Source of the DNA: Tiliqua scincoides
Lineage: Eukaryota; Chordata; Lepidosauria; Squamata; Scincidae
Assembly (NCBI RefSeq): GCF_035046505.1
Contig: NC_089830.1
Location: 22,918,284 to 22,982,283, forward strand
Direction of reading: 5' to 3'
Length of the DNA: 64,000 nt
Shown: positions 57,601-64,000 of the stretch, in pieces
Layout of the letters: every line of letters begins with the position of its first letter
How positions within the stretch are numbered: position 1 is the stretch's first letter
Made by a program: the position numbers and the translations under genes
The notes under the pieces: generated by a model
Told to the model about the DNA's origin: nothing
The model's database searches: none
The model's input: only the letters and a program-made list of their open reading frames with translations

Positions 57601-58734
57601 GTCCTCACCCAACCCCATCTTCTCTTTCCACCAACCATACTTTGCCCCATTGGGTTGGAGGCACCAAGTTGGCTTTCCCATCCCAGAACAGAAGAATGGA
57701 TCCAGTTCTCTGTCTCGTCTTCTCTTCCACCACCCCCCATACTTGATTTTAAGCTCACAGCAGATGCCAGCCATGACAACAGTTGGCTGTAGGTTGTGTG
57801 CAACTCTGACACCGTGCAAGATATTGCCTCCATGCGGGGTCCCCGGTTGCTACCCAGAGAGCCCCCTGTTAAAATCACCACCTGCCTTTAGCAAATAAGG
57901 TCACAGCAGCTTCTCCTGCCTGTTTTTCCTGGGAGTGTGTGGGGGGTGGGGGGGGAGCAGAGGTGGGTACAGTACTTATTCTTTTAAAGAAAGGGGGTGA
58001 CCATTCAATCACATGATTCCTTGGCTCCAACCCATGACAGTACAATCAGAGGAGCGCATGATATTTCCAAGCATGTAGACCTGATCAGATGACCGGGGGG
58101 AGGGGCTTCAACAGGCAGCAGGCATCCTTTCAGGCACTCACCTGTCACTGTCACAGATATTTTATTTGGGAAACTGTATCTCCCTCTCCCTTTCTCTATT
58201 CTGAAGTAATATGCCTTTTGGTCGCTTTCTTGGGCGTCAGTGATGAAGAGGGAGCAGTTGCCTTCCTCCAGTTTGTCGGACAGACGGAAGCGGCCACGAG
58301 CATCCTGCGCTATCTCCTTGCTCCCATCACTAGTGGCAAATGCAGGATTCCATGCATGTTGCTTGCCAAACTCATACCAGTACCCATTCAGTGTGTCTGC
58401 GTTAGTGAAGAATGGATGTGAGTAGGTGAAACTGCAGGGGATGGCGACACAGAGCCCCTTCTGTACTGACACAGAATTAGGGGCATGCAGCTTCAATCCG
58501 TTGCACTGCACACCTGCACAAAGGAGAAGACAAAAGACTCAGCCACCCAGTGAGAGATTCCCATTCTTCAACCCACCGCACCCCCCATGACTGGGACAGA
58601 TTGAGCAGAACAACCTTCCAGGGTGGGCTCCACCTTGTTCCCAGAGGTTGGCCCCTCCCAGCCTCCTCCTCACCCTCCCAAAGCTGGGACATGGAGATCA
58701 GTCCTAGGACCAAGGTGGCCAGGGGCTTGCCCAT
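41792..58734 (-). CDS. SIGLEC: CD33-related Siglec, inhibitory sialic-acid receptor (whole gene, 9 coding exons)
   Basis: Joining 58734-58674, 58513-58142, 57568-57281, 55482-55432, 55137-54886, 53930-53634, 51800-51692, 44924-44834 and 41998-41792 gives 1728 nt, a single frame of 575 residues plus stop. Every intron is GT-AG; the first six introns are phase 1, as is usual for Ig exons, then phases 2 and 0. Domain order: signal peptide (1-20), V-set (22-144), C2-set (145-240), linker (241-257), two C2-type domains (258-341, 342-440), transmembrane (about 453-472), tail (473-575) with an ITIM at Tyr546 and a distal motif at Tyr569. Family knowledge: such receptors bind sialylated glycans on leukocytes and recruit SHP-1/SHP-2. 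Domain number resembles Siglec-5 (V plus three C2), but orthology to one mammalian paralogue is not claimed. About ten N-glycosylation sequons are visible. No frameshift or internal stop is seen, so the gene looks intact. The polyadenylation site was not identified. Confidence 0.93.
43840..44140 (-). mobile_element. Old CR1-type LINE fragment
   Basis: Complement gives a diverged CR1 C-terminus ('gtgatagccgtgagcttaaa' resembles the GLDAFKRG region). More diverged than the other copies. Confidence 0.55.
44365..44693. mobile_element. hAT-like element, complete
   Basis: Perfect 8-bp duplication AGTCTAGG (44357-44364, 44694-44701). Contains 'gcccaccagaagtgatgtca' and ends 'acccacagtttgagaaaaa'. 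Same family as 3531-4279 in the reverse direction. Confidence 0.82.
44834..44924 (-). CDS. SIGLEC: Siglec exon 8: juxtamembrane cytoplasmic segment
   Basis: A 91-nt exon encoding residues 477-507 (KCRRTSKSTTDPELSP...NGNPSDVK). It is basic at the start and rich in Ser/Thr, as expected just inside the membrane. Acceptor TTTTCTCTACAG; donor GTCTGT, an acceptable but weaker 5' splice site. The frame joins exon 7 (AA) to exon 9 (phase 0). Exon 7 to 8 is a 6.8-kb intron, so RNA evidence for this join would be useful. Confidence 0.82.
45790..46000 (+). mobile_element. LINE fragment
   Basis: 'gagaacatcttcacagggtg' and 'gagagcatcccagctgtgga' match the text of 56345-56800 in complement at a general level (a C-terminal LINE region). 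Confidence 0.4.
46585..46655 (-). tRNA. tRNA-like module, Gln-like (pseudogene)
   Basis: A box TAGCCCAATGG, B box GGTTCGAATCC, anticodon-loop-like CTTTGGA (TTG). The anticodon and acceptor stems do not pair well, so this is a tRNA-derived element part, not a working gene. Confidence 0.45.
46756..46829 (+). tRNA. tRNA-like module, His-like anticodon (pseudogene)
   Basis: A box TAGCTCAATTG, B box GGTTCAAATCC. The anticodon stem CTGGT/GCTAG pairs with wobbles and encloses CTGTGGA (anticodon GTG). The acceptor stem pairs poorly. Probably a tRNA-derived repeat head. Confidence 0.45.
47242..47600 (+). repeat. 85-bp tandem array of the dispersed motif
   Basis: Unit starts at 47242, 47327, 47412, 47497 and 47582, exactly 85 bp apart and nearly identical. 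Each unit is one motif (GTCTACT.AGAAGTAAGTCC to ATTGCAGCCC). Confidence 0.95.
47869..48247. mobile_element. Foldback MITE with ~115-bp arms
   Basis: 'caaaaatcatgtggtcacac' (left) pairs with 'tatgtgaccacatgattttt' (right), and 'acaggggaaaggggag' with 'cccctctcccctgtg'. A second inner hairpin pairs 'gttgtaaaatagat' with 'atctattttacaatt'. Confidence 0.8.
48535..48704. repeat. A/T-rich duplicate of the foldback right end
   Basis: (AAAT)n, 'aaaagattaacaagtcatga', 'gttcctgcacctttt', a T run (about 48662-48686) and 'tacaaaaaaagcact' repeat 46865-46963. Confidence 0.7.
49929..50245. mobile_element. MITE of the 'cgcaatccta' group
   Basis: 'agggcgcaatcctaacccct' begins it; 'aggatgcagcacatgtccca' and 'ccagtgctggaagg' parallel 30261-30441. 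Right end unclear. Confidence 0.5.
50246..50989. other. Unique intronic sequence; possible conserved element 50440-50640
   Basis: 50440-50640 has 'cgatataaattgactggagc', 'cacgatcggtttcataaata' and 'aattcggctaacc'. G-rich run at 50262-50345. Confidence 0.3.
50990..51175. repeat. Dispersed repeat, unclassified
   Basis: Relative of 710-880 ('gttgggttgccaaccct', 'catctccaggtgac', 'gacatcatgtt'). Confidence 0.45.
51190..51680 (-). mobile_element. 5'-truncated LINE next to the transmembrane exon
   Basis: Complement encodes QARRAFSLARCNAFPSALLA and CAETLHHIYF, a LINE C-terminal pattern, and ends 'ccaataaaggtctaaaaaa', a poly(A)-type LINE terminus. Its 5' edge is about 12-20 bp from the exon 7 donor. 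Confidence 0.7.
51692..51800 (-). CDS. SIGLEC: Siglec exon 7: transmembrane segment
   Basis: The exon encodes KEDSLKQNLTSG, about 20 hydrophobic residues (453-472, rich in Ile, Val and Ala), then the stop-transfer SRNQK. No Lys or Arg lies within the membrane segment, so pairing with DAP12, as in Siglec-14/15/16, is not expected. It ends with two bases (phase 2), which fit the single base opening exon 8. Donor GTAAGT. A LINE fragment starts within about 20 bp downstream of the donor. Confidence 0.9.
51801..53633. other. Siglec intron 6
   Basis: Holds a hAT-like fragment (51955-52168). 52170-53560 shows nothing I recognise and no extra Ig or linker exon. Confidence 0.6.
51955..52168. mobile_element. 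hAT-like fragment
   Basis: 'cttgcaaactgcaggagctg' to 'cacaatttgggaacccctg'. Complement relative of 37813-38007. Confidence 0.6.
53634..53930 (-). CDS. SIGLEC: Siglec exon 6: membrane-proximal Ig domain 4
   Basis: Residues 342-440. The segment YSPKVCS...CWREDDGLWCNCS closely matches the membrane-proximal domain of CD33-related Siglecs (YSPKLLGPSCSWEAEGLHCSCS in human members). It continues with PEIQWVVNG, a NSS sequon, STLNLKG and a final Cys strand SILCRGN. A pyrimidine-rich CCTTTTTCAG acceptor and GTAAGT donor flank it. Confidence 0.92.
53931..54885. other. Siglec intron 5 with a LINE 3' remnant
   Basis: 54000-54545 ('ggtgcttgtaatctatacag', 'aaaggtgggtcttacggagg', 'gacatggtatgatcagagca') has the look of a CR1/L2 3' region, old and diverged. 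54550-54885 is unremarkable. Confidence 0.5.
54886..55137 (-). CDS. SIGLEC: Siglec exon 5: C2-type Ig domain 3
   Basis: Residues 258-341. LQLCCEAEGNPLPGVTW and GGYTCRAQNTEGS are the paired Ig cysteine strands with the conserved Trp between them. The acceptor is CTTGCAG, the donor GTAAGC, phase 1 on both sides. A sequon NLT lies near the start. Confidence 0.91.
55432..55482 (-). CDS. SIGLEC: Siglec exon 4: short linker exon
   Basis: A 51-nt exon encoding YPPQRPRISGKLIHKSG (first Tyr completed from the previous exon). A tiny linker exon starting YPPQ or YAPQ between domain 2 and the next Ig domain is a hallmark of CD33-related Siglec genes (for example YPPQNLT). Acceptor TTTTACAG and donor GTAAGT flank it, and its phase-1 ends keep the frame. 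It is too short for a length-based ORF search. Confidence 0.88.
55547..55849. mobile_element. hAT-type MITE, uninterrupted
   Basis: Starts CTGGGTGACCAGACGTCATA and ends GACTGACCACCCTG. Reverse-orientation relative of 19933-20907. Confidence 0.8.
56345..56800 (-). mobile_element. LINE fragment
   Basis: Complement encodes FCRQLKTFLSEAAFGL, a LINE C-terminal end, with 'gggagttccactgcctgggt' and 'tttaaaggtcatgaccagcc' typical of the family 3' part. Confidence 0.55.
57281..57568 (-). CDS. SIGLEC: Siglec exon 3: C2-set domain 2
   Basis: Residues 145-240. The sequence runs PKIQIPGEL, NLTCTAASCPW, PPQISWEF, LTCRVTYSS and ends in LNVK before a split Tyr. This matches the usual Siglec domain 2 (IPG.L, LTCSVPWAC, PPMISW, LTCQV, LNVSY). 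The Cys in AASCPW is the expected partner of the V-set interdomain disulfide. Sequons NLT, NIS, NGT and NQT are present. Reading on past the donor stays open for a further stretch, but the GTGAGT donor and phase fit make splicing far more likely. Confidence 0.92.
57569..58141. other. Siglec intron 2
   Basis: 573 bp with G-rich stretches near 57938-57958; no repeat or exon recognised. Confidence 0.6.
58142..58513 (-). CDS. SIGLEC: Siglec exon 2: V-set sialic-acid-binding domain
   Basis: This 372-nt exon encodes residues 21-144. Cys42 and Cys47 (GLCVAIPCSF), Cys107 (NCSLF) and the YYFRIEKG strand follow the Siglec V-set pattern. Arg125 (codon 58200-58202) is in the position of the essential sialic-acid arginine (Arg124 of human Siglec-7). 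The extra Cys near the B strand would form the family's interdomain disulfide with the next exon. After the arginine the sequence reads EKGRGRYSF, with Tyr where human Siglec-7 has Trp132. The acceptor follows a TTCTCCTTTGTGCAG tract and the donor is GTGAGT. Confidence 0.93.
58674..58734 (-). CDS. SIGLEC: Siglec exon 1: signal peptide
   Basis: The exon encodes MGKPLATLVLGLISMSQLWE plus one base, a short basic N-terminus followed by a hydrophobic core, as in a cleavable signal peptide. The ATG has A at -3 and G at +4, a strong Kozak context, which supports this start. The donor GTGAGG follows directly. Phase 1 matches the next exon. Confidence 0.88.
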
Positions 58735-58800
58735 CTTCTTCTTGGGACTGCAGACACTCTTTAACTCTGACGTCAGCCACAGGATCCTAGGAAAGGAGGA
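58735..58800 (-). promoter_or_regulatory. Siglec 5' leader with perfect CRE palindrome
   Basis: Upstream of the start codon lies TGACGTCA (58768-58775), a full CRE/ATF palindrome, 34-41 bases before the ATG. Just beyond it, CCTCCTCCTTTCCTAG (AG at 58788-58787) looks like a 3' splice site, so the ATG exon may begin at 58786 with a separate upstream noncoding exon. GGAGGAGGAAAAG on the plus strand resembles an ETS/PU.1 site. Whether this is promoter or spliced leader cannot be decided from sequence. Confidence 0.4.
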
Positions 58801-59344
58801 GGAAAAGTAAGCAGTTAGAGGCGGACTCCCCAGAGGGCAACTGGGCTGCCAGACAGTGGCCAGCTTTGGTAAGGCTTTAGTGAGGGTCGCTGGGCCACAT
58901 GCGTGCCAAAACCTGGGATTTCTATGGCAGGGCCTGACGTCACTAGACTGCCAACCCTTGAAAATGGAGAGAAAAATCTAATGTCATGGTGGGGCTTGAC
59001 CTTAAGGAGTCAGAGTCTCAAGATGCACCCGCTGCCATGCCCTAGATTAACCTTTAGCCAGCTGAGAAAGACAGCTGAAGAATCAGGGTGATTTGGGGCA
59101 AATCCACCAAATCGTTTTCAAGAGCGATTGCATTTTTGTCCCATTCATCTCATCTTTTCCAGGAGATGTTTGCTGGTGTCTCTTTTTTGTCCATTTTTTA
59201 AAATCATCTGGGACAGGGTTTTCATTTTTTCAGCTACGCAGAGCTCTTGGTAAACTCTTACTGAAAAGCAGTCCATACATGCACCGGTACTGGGGCTTGC
59301 CGAGGGCCCCTCAGGCTTCTCCCCCCCCAGTGCATTTGCAGGCC
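58801..59344. other. 5' flank, no recognisable feature
   Basis: No second gene seen upstream. Confidence 0.45.
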
Positions 59345-59620
59345 TTTTTTGTTGTTGTTGTTCAGTCGTTAAGTCATGTCCGACTCTTCGTGACCCCCTG
59401 AACTACAGCACGCCAGGCCCCCCTGTCTACCACTAACTTCCGCAGTGTGCCCAAATTCACGTTCATTGCCTCCATGACACTATCTAACCATCTCATCCTC
59501 TGCCATCCCCTTCTCCTTTTGCCTTCAGTTTTTCCCAGCATCAGGGTCTTTTCTAAAGAGTCCTTCCTTCTCATGAGATGACCAAGTCTAAAATTAGCCC
59601 TCATGTCCCCAGAGCTGACG
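59345..59620 (-). mobile_element. BovB (RTE) LINE 3' end
   Basis: Frame 59374-59604 reads EKTLMLGKTEGKRRRGWQRM, RWLDSVMEAM, LRKLVVDRGAWRAVVQGVTK, the BovB ORF2 C-terminus. The end 'ttgttcagtcgttaagtcat' is the BovB 3' terminus. Confidence 0.92.
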
Positions 59621-60826
59621 TGACTGCAGGAACATCACCACCTCCTTCCCTTCCTCACAAGGACTTACAGTGGCCCAAACTCTCCTGGAGAGTTTGGGAA
59701 CCTCTGATATATATGATTAGAATGGTAAGTTGATGCAGAATATACTGAAACAAACCGTGTTGAATTATCTGTGTTCTATCAAAAGTTATAGTCAAATAAT
59801 CAGAAGAGGAAAACACAACTGCCTTATGTCACAAAAAGTGGATTTTCTTTACTCAAACTGACCAATGAGACTGATTGCTCTGAGAGCCAATGTGGTGGTG
59901 TTATGACACATTAGGGAACCAACAAGGTGTTAGCAGGAGTCAGCTCTCATTTCCATGTATCAGAGCTAATACTAGAAATTCTTATTCAGTTGTGACAGTG
60001 TCGTCAAGCTGGCCACTTTTTTTGTTGGTTACTGATATGTTGGGTGTTGGGTGTATAAATATTATTGAGTTGCTATTTATTTTTACATTTATTAGGAGAT
60101 CCATTTGGGGTGATCACCCGGGAAGCATGATGGCTGAGTGGGGATTTGAACCTGAATCTTCTAGGATCCCCAGAAACCTGGTCCCACCCTTGCTCAGAGC
60201 GATACGGAGAGTCCCCAACAGTCATCAAAGGACAGGGTTAAGCTCTCTTCTCACCCCAAACAGCCTCCCAAGCATCACCATCAACACTGTGATCTGCCAC
60301 ACTTCAAATCATCATCTCTGTTCATCCGTTGTACCTACTTGGCTGCTCCTCTCTCTCAACCACCATTTTTCCAGGAACAAAATCCACAGGGGACCCAGCA
60401 CCCTGGCCAGGCCATTCCCTTCCTCCTGTCATTAATGTTTAACCAGGAAAATTATCTGAAGTGGACAGACGCAAAGGAGGGTGAGGTTCCTCCTGCCCCT
60501 TTAGGAGTCTGTGCAGGAAAAAGATCCAGAGCCCATCCAATGTGTTCCCACACAGCTGCCTGGTCATTTTTATTTTTATTTTTTTTTTTTGGGGGGGGGG
60601 GGGACCCTAACCACAAGTAATAGTGTACATCATCCTTGCAATGGGGTACTTCAGTTATTAGCCTGATATCTTCTGGAAGTTTAGCTAGACTAAGAATGAG
60701 AAGTCTACTCAAATCTTGATTTGTCTTTTGACACCTTCATCATTGAGAAGGTGGAGGAATTAACAAAGGGAGGGGTGTGTCAGCTATCTGGACTTAATCC
60801 TTACCAATAGGTAAGGGTGAGCCAGG
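59621..60826. other. Mostly unique 5' flank
   Basis: 'gaagcatgatggctgagtgg' then 'ggatttgaacctgaatcttc' (60121-60162) is a short Sauria-SINE-like piece. T/G homopolymer run at 60570-60603. Confidence 0.45.
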
Positions 60827-61175
60827 GTGGTGTCATGGTTTGGGAGTTGAATTTTGACCTGGAAGATCGAGGTTCAAATTCATGCTCAGCCATGAAGCTC
60901 CTCCAGCAACTGTTACCCTGCACATGCCTGATCTTGGAAGCTAAGCAGGGTCAGGCCTGGTTAGTACTTGGATGGGAGACCGCCTGGGAATACCGGGTGC
61001 TGTAGGCTTCTACCATAGTCTTTCGAGACTGAAGGTTGCCAACCATGAAGCTCCTGGATGACCTGGAGTCAGTCACCCTCAGCCTCACCTACCTCATAAG
61101 GTGAGGACAAAAGAAGGGGAGGAATTGTATACACCACCCTGAGCTCCTTGGAGGAAGGGTGGTAGAAAAATGTGG
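60827..61175 (+). mobile_element. Sauria-type SINE split by a 5S SINE
   Basis: 'gagccagggtggtgtcatgg', B box 'gaggttcaaattc', 'ctgagctccttggaggaagg' tail. Insertion at 60903-61044. Confidence 0.85.
60903..61044 (+). mobile_element. 5S-rRNA-derived SINE, single complete copy
   Basis: Duplicated target ATGAAGCTCCT (60892-60902, 61045-61055). Head 'actgttaccctgcacatgcc', 5S body, tail 'tttcgagactgaaggttgcc'. It gives the monomer length, about 142 bp. Confidence 0.92.
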
Positions 61176-61949
61176 AAAATAAAACAGGGAAGAATCAAGG
61201 AAGTGACAAAGGCAGGGATCTGAGGCAAAAACAAGCAAGTCATGGTGGAATTTTATAAATATATATTGAGGGTAAAGAAAACTAAAGGGAGGCAAATTTG
61301 AATCCTGGATTTCGGGAAAGCTGAATTTAGGGCACCCAAAAGATAGTTAAGATATCTCATTAAGACTGTGGAAGGAGAAAGCAGCCCAAGAGGGATGGGA
61401 TATTTTGAAAGATTGCAGAAGGCACAATTGCCAACAGGTCCCAGGAGAAGAAAAGTCCAGAGTTCTCTTGGGAAAACCGGTGTGGTGCACAAGGAGCTTA
61501 CTGGAGAGTTGCAAAGTGAGAGAACAAGCACAAGCAGCAGAAAGAGGGAAATGTTAAAACAAAAGAGCGGCACACGGGTATAGCCCATACCAGCAGGGAT
61601 GGTGTCAGGAGAGCTGAAGCACCAAATGAGCTGGGGCTTGCAAGGGATACCAAAAAAGGGGTGGTTATTCTTTGTGCTAGACCTGAAAGAGGAAGGTCAA
61701 AGAGATTATAGGTTTGTTGTGCAGAGAAGATGGGGAAGTGGCAGCAGACAACAAAGAGGAGGTCGAACTGCCAAACTCTTGTGCCATCTCCCACAAGTGG
61801 TCCAACCTAACAACAGTTGGGCTAACAAGGCATCATCACAACTCAGAGTAGGTAAAGAGACAGTAAGGGAACACTTAGCTAATTTCAATGACCTTTGGGT
61901 TCCCAGGATCAGATGAACCACATCCCAGGGTACTGAAGCATCTCTTAAA
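61176..61949. other. No recognisable feature
   Basis: Purine-rich; probably an extension of the old LINE that follows. Confidence 0.35.
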
Positions 61950-62371
61950 ATGTTCAGAAGTCCTAGCGGACCTCAAGCTGAACCCGAGCCAGCAATGTGA
62001 TCCAGCTGTGGAAGAAGCTAATGCAATACCAGGCTGCATCAGCAGAGACACAGAGTCCAGATTCTGGGAAGTTATAGTTCCATCCTGCATTTGGTCAAAC
62101 CTGACTTGGAATATTGTGTCCTGGGCACCCCATTTTCACAGGAGGACATGGATAAGCAGTGGTGAGTTCAGAAGAGAGCAGTGAAGATGGCGAAAGATAT
62201 AGAAACTACATCCTGTAATGGTTGAAAAAGTTTATGTGCTTATTCTGCAGAAGAAAAGACTACGGGTGGGGGGTGTGACGGCCATCTTCAAGTAGCGGAA
62301 GGGCTGTCACACAGAAGGAGGGGAGGTTCTTTGTGGCTCCTGGGGGCATGGCTAGAACCAGTGGTCTCAAA
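61950..62371 (+). mobile_element. Old CR1/L2-like LINE fragment
   Basis: Encodes NPSQQCDPAVEEANAIPGCI and SRFWEVIVPSC, the CR1/L2 C-terminal pattern; then 'aggggaggttctttgtggct'. Continued at 62845-63050 after the LTR. Confidence 0.65.
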
Positions 62372-62377
62372 CTAGAG

Positions 62378-62838
62378 TGTAGTAAACATACATACACAGG
62401 CACTAGAGTTTAATGTGTCTTAGCATATTTGGCATCAAGGACAGTCAGGCACACCTGCGCAGTTGAGCACACTCAACTGCCCTTGAAAATATGTTGGGTC
62501 ATTGAACTCTGTGCCTGTGAGCAACTGAATGCTATGAAGGAGAATCTTATCTAGGAATGTGTTTGTGGTTAAGCTAGAACTAGCAAGTATGAAGCAAGGT
62601 AGCATCCTTGTGGAAATTTCCCTATTACGTAACCGTATATCATGTGTTTTGAGACTTAATAAAAAGCTGGGTCAGGAGCTGGGAGACTTCACTTCTCCCT
62701 TGATTTCATTCCTGCTCCTGCTTCCAGCACTTTCAACCTCTCTGAAACCTGTGTCTGTTGTCTAATTCTTGCTATGGCTTCTCTGCCACACCAACGCAGC
62801 ATCTCAAGCTGCTCCTCAAGTAGCACCAAAATGCTACA
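62378..62838 (+). mobile_element. Solo LTR of an endogenous retrovirus (fossil)
   Basis: 461 bp starting TGTAG and ending CTACA, flanked by perfect 6-bp duplications CTAGAG (62372-62377, 62839-62844). A polyadenylation signal AATAAA lies at 62658-62663. No internal region remains. A 6-bp target is most usual for class II (beta-type) elements, but the family is not identified. Confidence 0.75.
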
Positions 62839-62844
62839 CTAGAG

Positions 62845-63050
62845 GGAAGTTCTTTGAGACTAGAGTGGAGGAATAATGTCTCAACTATAAGAGCTGTCAG
62901 TGCTGGATGCGTCTGCTTCATGCAGACATAGACTTTCACTTGGTGGAGGTTTTCAAACAGAAGCTGGACAGCCACCTGTACCACTTGCTTGTACTAAGCA
63001 AGGGGTCGGACTAGATGCCCTCCAAGGTGCCTCCCAACTCTGTGAATCTT
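62845..63050 (+). mobile_element. Old CR1/L2-like LINE, 3' end
   Basis: 'aagctggacagccacctgta' and 'ggtcggactagatgccctcc' then 'cccaactctgtgaatct' is the family 3' end. Confidence 0.7.
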
Positions 63051-63429
63051 TCTTTGCAGAAAGCCAGCTCTCTTCCCCTGCCCTGTTGGGCCCAATTTGG
63101 TCCAAGATAAGCTTGATCTGGCTCTCCACATTCTTGTGGTTGCTCACTACTTCCCCACAAAGAAGCAGAGAAAGAACTCTAGTACGTCAAAATCCTCTTC
63201 CCACTACACAGGCTTCCTCAATGAGTTCCACCTTTGGTGCTGGTTTACGAGAATCACTTCTTTCTAATATTCATAAGGAACTTATGATTTTACAAGACAC
63301 ATAAATGTGTGTGTTTTTTTTCAAGTGGCTTAGTTAGAGTCCACGTTTAAAGAATACTTCTAGGTCCACAGTTCAATATGGTCAATGACAGTATTATTCA
63401 CCCTGAAACTGTCAGACTCTCAGCAGCAG

Positions 63430-63775
63430 GGGAACCTAATAGCCCTGCAGGATCAGGCCAAGGAGCATCTAGTCCAGCTTCTTGTTTCTCAGAGTGGTTC
63501 ACCAGATGCCTCAGGGTGCACCCAAGACAACAAGTTACCTGCATCCGGTTGCCATTCCCTTACATCTGGCATTCGGAAATAAGCTAATTCTAAAACCTGG
63601 AGTGTGCATACAGTCATCATAACTTGTAACCTATGATGGAACTCCGTCACAGGTTCCTCCACTGGTCTGTCCAACCCCCTTTTGAAGACATCTAGGCCAG
63701 GTTTCATAACATCCTGTGGCAAGGAGTTCCACAAATTAATCACACACTGTGTAAACAAACGTTTCCTTCAGTGCT
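63430..63775 (-). mobile_element. CR1-type LINE 3' end
   Basis: Complement reads FTQCVINLWNSLPQDV and GLDVFKRGLDRP, then the 3' UTR. Terminus at about 63430 ('ccctgcaggatcaggcc'). Confidence 0.82.
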
Positions 63776-63822
63776 AGGTGGGCAAGTTTAGTACTAGGTG
63801 GGGAATGTCTTTAGAGAAATTA

Positions 63823-64000
63823 AGAACATAAGAACAGCCCCACTGGATCAGGCCATAGGTCCATCTAGTCCAGCTTCCTGTATCTCACAGTGGCCCACCA
63901 AATGCCCCGGGGAGCACACCAGATCACAAGAGACCTGCATCCTGGTGCCCTCCCTTGCATCTGGCATTCTGACATAGCCCATTTCTAAAATCAGGAGGTT
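63823..64000 (-). mobile_element. CR1-type LINE 3' end, cut by the window edge
   Basis: 'aagaacataagaacagcccc' and 'actggatcaggccataggtc' as at 25475 and 6781. Continues beyond 64000. Confidence 0.88.

Noticed and set aside
57045-57881. A 278-residue minus-strand open frame as a gene of its own
   Set aside because: It only contains Siglec exon 3 (57568-57281) plus open intron sequence; splice sites and domain homology stop at the exon borders.

Overview
The window looks like nuclear DNA of a squamate reptile (lizard or snake). The evidence is the repeat mix: many CR1 LINE 3' ends, a BovB (RTE) fragment, tRNA-derived SINEs of the Sauria type, SINEs built from 5S rRNA, an old MIR/CORE-type SINE, dense hAT-type nonautonomous elements with 8-bp target-site duplications (TSDs), and a short motif of the 'ACTCAGAAGTAAG' type scattered throughout. 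I cannot name the species.

One protein-coding gene is well supported. On the minus strand, from 58734 (start codon) to 41792 (stop codon), nine exons join in frame into a 575-residue CD33-related Siglec: signal peptide, V-set domain with the sialic-acid-binding Arg125, C2-set domain, a 17-residue linker exon, two further Ig domains, a transmembrane segment without a basic residue, and a cytoplasmic tail with an ITIM (LYYATV) and a distal TEYAEI motif. All splice sites are GT-AG and all phases agree. The last two exons lie 7-10 kb from the transmembrane exon, and the ITIM exon does not start with Met, so a simple ORF search misses it. The gene should encode an inhibitory sialic-acid receptor of the leukocyte surface.

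Regions: 1-41.7 kb is gene-poor and filled with nested transposable elements, with a few CpG-retaining, TAATTA-rich stretches that may be conserved noncoding DNA. 41.8-58.7 kb is the Siglec gene; its 6.8-kb intron 7 holds a composite of foldback elements, tRNA-like modules and an 85-bp tandem array. 58.8-64 kb is 5' flank with BovB, a Sauria SINE split by a 5S SINE, an old CR1/L2-like LINE split by a solo LTR, and two CR1 3' ends.

The most unusual repeat biology concerns the 5S-derived SINEs. They form head-to-tail arrays with an exact 87-bp period at two loci, in opposite orientations and with the same junction. They also share their 3' tail with a separate LINE family present in the window, which is the likely source of their retroposition machinery.
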